This document shows, one piece after another, positions 59,930 to 64,000 of a stretch of DNA of 64,000 bases. Position numbers and translations under genes: made by a program. Positions within the stretch are counted from its first letter, which is position 1. Every line of letters starts with the position of its first letter. The notes under the pieces were generated by a model. It had not been told where the DNA came from, did not search any database, and saw only the letters and a list, made by a program, of their open reading frames with translations. Origin of the DNA: Roseiarcus sp963764955 (GTDB lineage: Bacteria > Pseudomonadota > Alphaproteobacteria > Rhizobiales > Beijerinckiaceae); the NCBI GenBank assembly GCA_963764955.1, contig CAVXVE010000059.1, forward strand, positions 124,001-188,000, given 5' to 3'.

Positions 59930-60545
59930 GGTCAAAAAACCTCTCAAGGAATCGCTCGCGGGTATGAAGCACCTGGTCCACGAGACAGGAGCAGAGGTCG
60001 GTGACGGACCTGGTTGGGGTTGCGCAGCGCTCTGCACGAGCCGTCGGTTAAGTGTTGACTACCGAACTCATGCTGTCCGCCGTCCGCGATTCGGCCGAAC
60101 TATCCACGCCAACCCGCCCGGGAGCGGCGTCAAAACTTTGGCACCGGTGACCGGTCGCCAAATGGCCAGCGCATGGATCTCCGTATTCCCGAGCGTGATG
60201 ATCAACCCTCGCAACCGAGCGTTTTGTGGGGTCGCTGCATTTGGCGATTTCGCGGCGCAAAGCGAGGGAAACTTGGCGAGCGCGGCGCTGAGTGGTGGGC
60301 GGGGTGTCGGCTATCCGGCCATCTCCCTTCGAGCCAAGAGAGCTGTTGCGAATCTAGTCGAACACGCGCGACGCGAAGCCGCAGAACTCGCAGTGAAACC
60401 AAGGCCTGAATTTCCCGGCCCTTCGCATGCTACCGCACTTTGGGTGAAGCAACGCCGCACCGGCGAGAGTTTCAGTCTTAAGCAACAGCTGAAAACCGCC
60501 GCGCCTTTGGGGCAACGCTGCGGCTGCTCACTCAATTGACCCTAG
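59930..60545. other. Upstream region of the giant exoprotein gene, nothing recognised
   Basis: No convincing gene. It should hold the promoter for the leftward giant gene; none was assigned. A plus-strand open frame through here is mainly antisense to the giant gene start. Confidence 0.35.
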
Positions 60546-60810
60546 TTCTAGTGGTCAAAATCAAACGGGAGAGTCCGGAGCACCCTCAGCAATTTCAAGG
60601 AGTTCTGCGGCTCGCGGAAGGGTTCGAAGCGTTTGATTCTATCCACTAGCGCACCGAAGGGCCTCCCCTGAGACCCTGCGAGCCCGAAGTTAGTTTGACG
60701 ATCGTGGCTAGCACCGCCCTGATGAAGCCTCCCGGCTCCCCGAAGAGGCTGGCCGTAAGATCCCATCTCCTTCTACTGTCCTGATTCTGAAGTTCTGCAT
60801 ATTTCATTCC
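60546..60810 (-). CDS. Small hypothetical protein, possibly frameshifted
   Basis: Minus-strand frames give MKYAELQNQDSRRRWDLTAS, LFGEPGGFIRAVLATIVKLT and, after a one-base shift near 60680, GRPFGALVDRIKRFEPFREP and QNSLKLLRVLRTLPFDFDH before the stop. The joined peptide is about 85 residues. No family recognised. Coding potential is suggested only by the plausible amino-acid composition. Confidence 0.3.
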
Positions 60811-60890
60811 GACGGCCTCGTGCCTCGAGCGCGGCGAAGCAACCCCGAAGGACGCATCCAGTAGGCTGCTTCCCGGCGCCACCCCCTAGA

Positions 60891-60935
60891 GCATCCTTCG
60901 AGACGCGAGGCTTTGCCTCGTTCCTCAGGACTAGG
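60891..60935. repeat. Alphaproteobacterial intergenic palindrome
   Basis: CATCCTTCGAGACGCGAGGC is followed by TTT and GCCTCG, then TTCCTCAGGACTAGG. This is the well-known CATCCTTCGAGACGCG...CCTCAGGATGAGG hairpin scattered through Hyphomicrobiales genomes, here with a few changes. It supports the taxonomic guess. Confidence 0.6.
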
Positions 60936-61061
60936 CGGTAGGCGAGCCCCGTCGTTGGCGCTCACTCATAAGCGAACGAATTTCGAATCCGGGACACTAG
61001 TCCCCGTTGGGTTCTTATGCCGGACGCACAAAACGCTGCATTTGGGAAGCCGACACGATCG

Positions 61062-61146
61062 TGGGCCATGGGCACGTTCGTCAGCCGCACTATGCGAGAT
61101 GCAACCAAGCATGTTGTATCAAGATCGTCAAGTGGTTTTATCCAAC
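61062..61146 (-). repeat. Diverged third copy of the operon leader
   Basis: GTCAGCCGCACTATGCGAGA, then ATGTTGTATCAAGATCGTCA and AGTGGTTTTATCC match the core of the tandem leader at 49900-49970 and 50185-50255 with about 15% differences. On the minus strand the conserved CCACTTGACGAT(C)TTGATACAAC is retained. It lies 60 bp beyond the broken end of the second wzc copy. Confidence 0.75.
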
Positions 61147-61203
61147 TTTGGTTGAGTCCCTCTCGAGTCAAATTGCGTGCCGTTCCTCAGCCGCAGAGGC
61201 GGA

Positions 61204-62888
61204 GCCTCGCTCAAGTGCGAGAAGGGCTCATTGACCATTCTGTTCAATGTCTGATGATGGGGGATACGGGCTTTTCGCTGCGGCACGAAAGGAACAAAAC
61301 CCACCACCCGCATGCCAAAGGATTGCTCGATTTCCGTACTGCTCCTGAACCCAGGCTTCAAATATTCCAACAGGAAGGCGAGCAGCAAGCCGCCGCCTAA
61401 ACCACCCATCCCCCCAAGCGCATAGAACTTCAGTCGATTTGTCGAGGGCAACCTCGGAAGCGTAGCCGGCGAGATGATCCGCGCGCTGGCGGCCTGCATT
61501 TCGCGCTGCTCGGCAATATAGTTATACTGAGCAAGATAGGTCTCGTAATCCTTTCGGTCCGCTTCGGCCGAGCGTCGAAGTTGCTGGGACTTGGCGTAGG
61601 CTTCCGAATTAACATTTGCTGTGAGACTGTTGAGGCTTGCCTCCAGCGATTTTTCCTGCCGCACGGCGATGTCATAAGCGTTCTTCATGCCGCCGAGGAT
61701 GTTCTCCGCCTGGCCGCCGATTTGCGCGTCCACGGACGCCAGCGCTGCGCGCGTGGAGACAACCTGGGGATTATGCTCACCGAGCTTGTTTTGCAGGTCG
61801 GCCAGGCTCCAATTCAACTCCATCTTCTTCCGGCGCAATTCCGTGAGCGCGGGCGATGCGGTGAGTTCAGGAATACTGTCGATATCGCCACGGGTGTCGA
61901 TCACATGGCGGGCCTGCTCAAGGTGGGCGTTCTTGTCGCTGACATCTTCGCGGGCAGTCATCAACTGGGTGCTCAGGTCGCGAATCTGCTGCTCTCTGAC
62001 TTTGTCGGATTCCGCGTCGTGAATGCCGCTTTTAGCGGTCAATTCCTCTATCGACGCCTCAGTCTCCGAGACGCGAGACTGCAGATTGTCAATGCGCCCC
62101 TTCAGCCAGGCGGCCACGTGCTCCAAGGCTTCCTGGCGCGCTTCCCGCTAACTCGCCAAGTAATCGTGCGCGATAGAGGACGCCAGGCGCTGCGCCTTGA
62201 CCGGATCCCGCGATGTCGCAGAAACAAATATGATGTAGGAATCTTGCCAGATATCCAGCCTCTTGATCAGCTCATCGGCCGCCCGATCCAGCTTTTCGGC
62301 TTTTTCCTCCTTAGCGTCGGTGGTCTGCGCACTGTCATCGTCCGCTTGACCCCAGCCGGCGAAACCAAGCCGTTCCGCCAGGTTCGCAACGCCGAGCCGT
62401 TCCGCCAGGTTCGCAACGCCGAGCCGTTCCCACAGATCCGGGAGGCCAAGCCGTGTCGCGAGGCTTCCCAGGTGTTGCGCGAGATGACCAATCCGAAACT
62501 CGCGGGATTGGAACTCAGGGTCCGTGTCGAGGCCGAGCTCGCTGGCGACACGTAACGCGACCGCCTTCGACCTGAGGATGTTGATTTCGGTGTTGATCGC
62601 GTCATTGCCGACCGCCTCCACGAACGGGGAGATGGGTTTCTGGACGGTGGCGTCGATCTGTTGCTGCGGATCGTAAACGAGTATCTCGACCGTCGATTTA
62701 TATCGCGACGGCACCACCAGCTTCACAACGCCGTACGTGGCGATCAACGCGCACAGCGTTACCGTGGCCACGAGCTTCCAACGCCGCAGCACGCCTCGGA
62801 GAATAGCGAGCAGGTCTGTCGACGGAGCCTGCGCTCCGCCTAGGCCTTCAATGTCCTCCATTGGAGCTGATAAATCCCTGTTCTGCAT
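61204..62888 (-). pseudogene. Truncated wzc/exoP paralogue without kinase domain, with amber codon
   Basis: Paralogue of the gene at 39183-41441. The start MQNRDLSAPMEDIEGLGGAQ is at 62888. The Wzz domain, coiled coils, both membrane segments and the post-membrane part are present up to NEPFSHLSEA. Homology then stops at about 61204, just before the Walker A region, and a 25-residue foreign tail runs to a stop at 61128. The reading frame is otherwise open, but codon 247 is TAG (62148-62150) where the paralogue has CAG. An extra in-frame repeat LAERLGVAN is present. As written it makes only a 246-residue piece; with the amber restored it would be a kinase-less co-polymerase. Confidence 0.88.
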
Positions 62889-63180
62889 CACGATTGTCAA
62901 ATCACCGATTTCTTCATGTCGGCCCAAGTCCAGGCCGAAGTTTACAAGCCCACGGGGCGGAATTGTCGGGTTGCGTCTGGCGTAGGCTCCAGTTCCCAAA
63001 CGGGCGCGCCATGGCGGGCTACGAACTTAACGATTGGGGATTCCATCTCTCTCGCTCTGGCGAAAACGAGAGGTCTCGGAGCCACGTTTTGGTCGCTGAC
63101 TCCCGAAATTGTGATCACGCGAACGATTTTCGCTTCAAAGCGCTTGCTCAAAAATCAGCCCAGACAGACCCGGGAGATCC

Positions 63181-64000
63181 TCAGGCCGTCTCGCTCACGA
63201 GCTCCTCGAGCCACGTCTCGCCCCGGAAGACCCGGTATTGCTCCGCACGGAGCTGGTCTGCAAGGCGACCCGGGGGGAGGTCAACGTCGTCGTAGGTCAG
63301 AACCGCGTCTTTGGGCACATCTCGCTTCAAGATGCAGTTTTCGACCAGCCCTTCTGGCAAATACCGGTTTCGACACATTTCGTCGGAATTCACCGCCTCG
63401 CCGTAAGTCATGTACATGCCGTAGTCGTCAAGCGTCTCGCCAGAGCGCAGGTCGCGCTTGGCCACCGCGCACACTTCGACGACTGGGCCCCCGAGCGGCT
63501 TCGCAACCGGATCCCTGAAGAGCGCGACGCGCGCGATCGCGCTCGGCACCTCGAAATGAACCAGATGATAGGGGATGAAGAACGGATAGAGTGGCCCCTC
63601 CCCCATCTTGTAAAGACTAAGGTAATGTTGCTGCTTGGAGTCGGGGTGTTCGGCAAGGCAATAAACCTTGGTCAGCGGCGTGCCGACGACATAGTCCACA
63701 ATGCCGCCGAGCCTGCGGACCTCATCGATGTCGTAGAGCTTGCCGATCTTCATGACATCGTCCTTGTACTCCTGTCCCCTGGACATCCCTCGGGAGCGGA
63801 CGACAAAGCCGGTCGCGTTGGCGACGATAGCCTCCTCGAAGCTGATCTTGGAGCCGTCCGCAAAGCTCGTGACCATCGCCGGGTTCTGGCCCCACTTCTC
63901 GGCAAAGCCTTTTTGGGTGGTGGGATTGCGGTACGGATCCTGAAGTCCTTTGATGTTGCCGATGACGCGCGGGGTGAGCCCCAATCCCTTTACCCAGCGG
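63181..64000 (-). CDS. SAF-domain NAD(P)-dependent oxidoreductase, N terminus outside window
   Basis: The C-terminal 270 or so residues of a homoserine-dehydrogenase-like oxidoreductase with a SAF domain. Visible blocks: NPTTQKGFAEKWGQNPAMVT, SKISFEEAIVANATGF, then LGGIVDYVVGTPLTKVYCLA. The SAF domain runs from VCAVAKRDLRSGETLDDYGM to DAVLTYDDVDLPPGRLADQL. Relatives occur in surface-glycan loci and act on modified sugars or related compounds; the substrate here is unknown. The frame is open to the right edge. Confidence 0.8.
   Translation of the reverse strand, partial: RWVKGLGLTPRVIGNIKGLQDPYRNPTTQKGFAEKWGQNPAMVTSFADGSKISFEEAIVANATGFVVRSRGMSRGQEYKDDVMKIGKLYDIDEVRRLGGIVDYVVGTPLTKVYCLAEHPDSKQQHYLSLYKMGEGPLYPFFIPYHLVHFEVPSAIARVALFRDPVAKPLGGPVVEVCAVAKRDLRSGETLDDYGMYMTYGEAVNSDEMCRNRYLPEGLVENCILKRDVPKDAVLTYDDVDLPPGRLADQLRAEQYRVFRGETWLEELVSETA

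Noticed and set aside
1..64000. tRNA and rRNA genes
   Set aside because: I looked for cloverleaf-like and rRNA signature sequences by eye and found none I could support.

Overview
The window reads as chromosomal DNA of a GC-rich alphaproteobacterium, probably Hyphomicrobiales. The evidence is the composition, the gsp gene order, the ExoP/Wzc-type co-polymerase and a 'CATCCTTCGAGACGCG' intergenic palindrome common in that group. Methylocystaceae/Beijerinckiaceae is my best guess but is inference only. No rRNA, tRNA or CRISPR array was found.

Layout. (1) 1-9947: a type II secretion system. gspD runs leftward and is cut by the window edge; gspE-F-G-H-I-J-K-L-M-N run rightward from a shared 0.5 kb control region. 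(2) 11.4-17.0 kb: two tandem secreted proteins sharing a 957-bp, about 99% identical 5' module (signal peptide, N-terminal domain, two Cys-rich repeats, Ser/Gly/Thr linker). Their C-terminal halves are unrelated: a pectate-lyase-like beta-helix and a duplicated beta-sandwich-like region. They are natural candidates for substrates of the adjacent secretion system. (3) 17.0-20.1 kb: an IS5-family element with target duplication, an IS256 remnant and a nested inverted-repeat cluster. (4) 20.1-38.7 kb: a polysaccharide locus. Wzy/ExoQ-like polymerase, acyltransferase and FkbM methyltransferase run rightward. A long leftward run holds GT2, wecG, wecB, GT1, asparagine synthase, GT4, two sugar dehydrogenase/epimerase genes, pyruvyl transferase, cupin, CheR-type methyltransferase and a Wzx-like flippase. 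Nearly every gene here carries one or more +1 frameshifts. (5) 39.2-49.9 kb: a second, mostly intact leftward operon. It starts with a NusG/RfaH-like antiterminator, continues with amino-sugar nucleotide genes (N-acetyltransferase, dehydrogenase, two DegT aminotransferases, NeuD-like acyltransferase, NAD-epimerase, wecB) and ends with the tyrosine autokinase wzc. (6) 49.8-51.6 kb: a tandemly duplicated 283-bp leader, an IS66 remnant and a hemW scrap. (7) 51.7-59.9 kb: one leftward gene for a giant exoprotein (about 2,750 residues) with a DMF-amidase-like domain, three DUF4082 domains, six long repeats and an RTX-like C terminus. (8) 61-64 kb: a kinase-less wzc paralogue with an amber codon, next to a diverged third copy of the leader, then a partial SAF-domain oxidoreductase.

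Taken together this is a cell-surface region: an export machine, its likely cargo, two polysaccharide loci and a giant surface protein, with insertion-sequence remnants at most block boundaries. The frameshifts are strongly biased to single-base insertions in otherwise conserved frames. That looks more like residual long-read error than ordinary gene decay, so broken genes are annotated as full-span loci with the break points stated.
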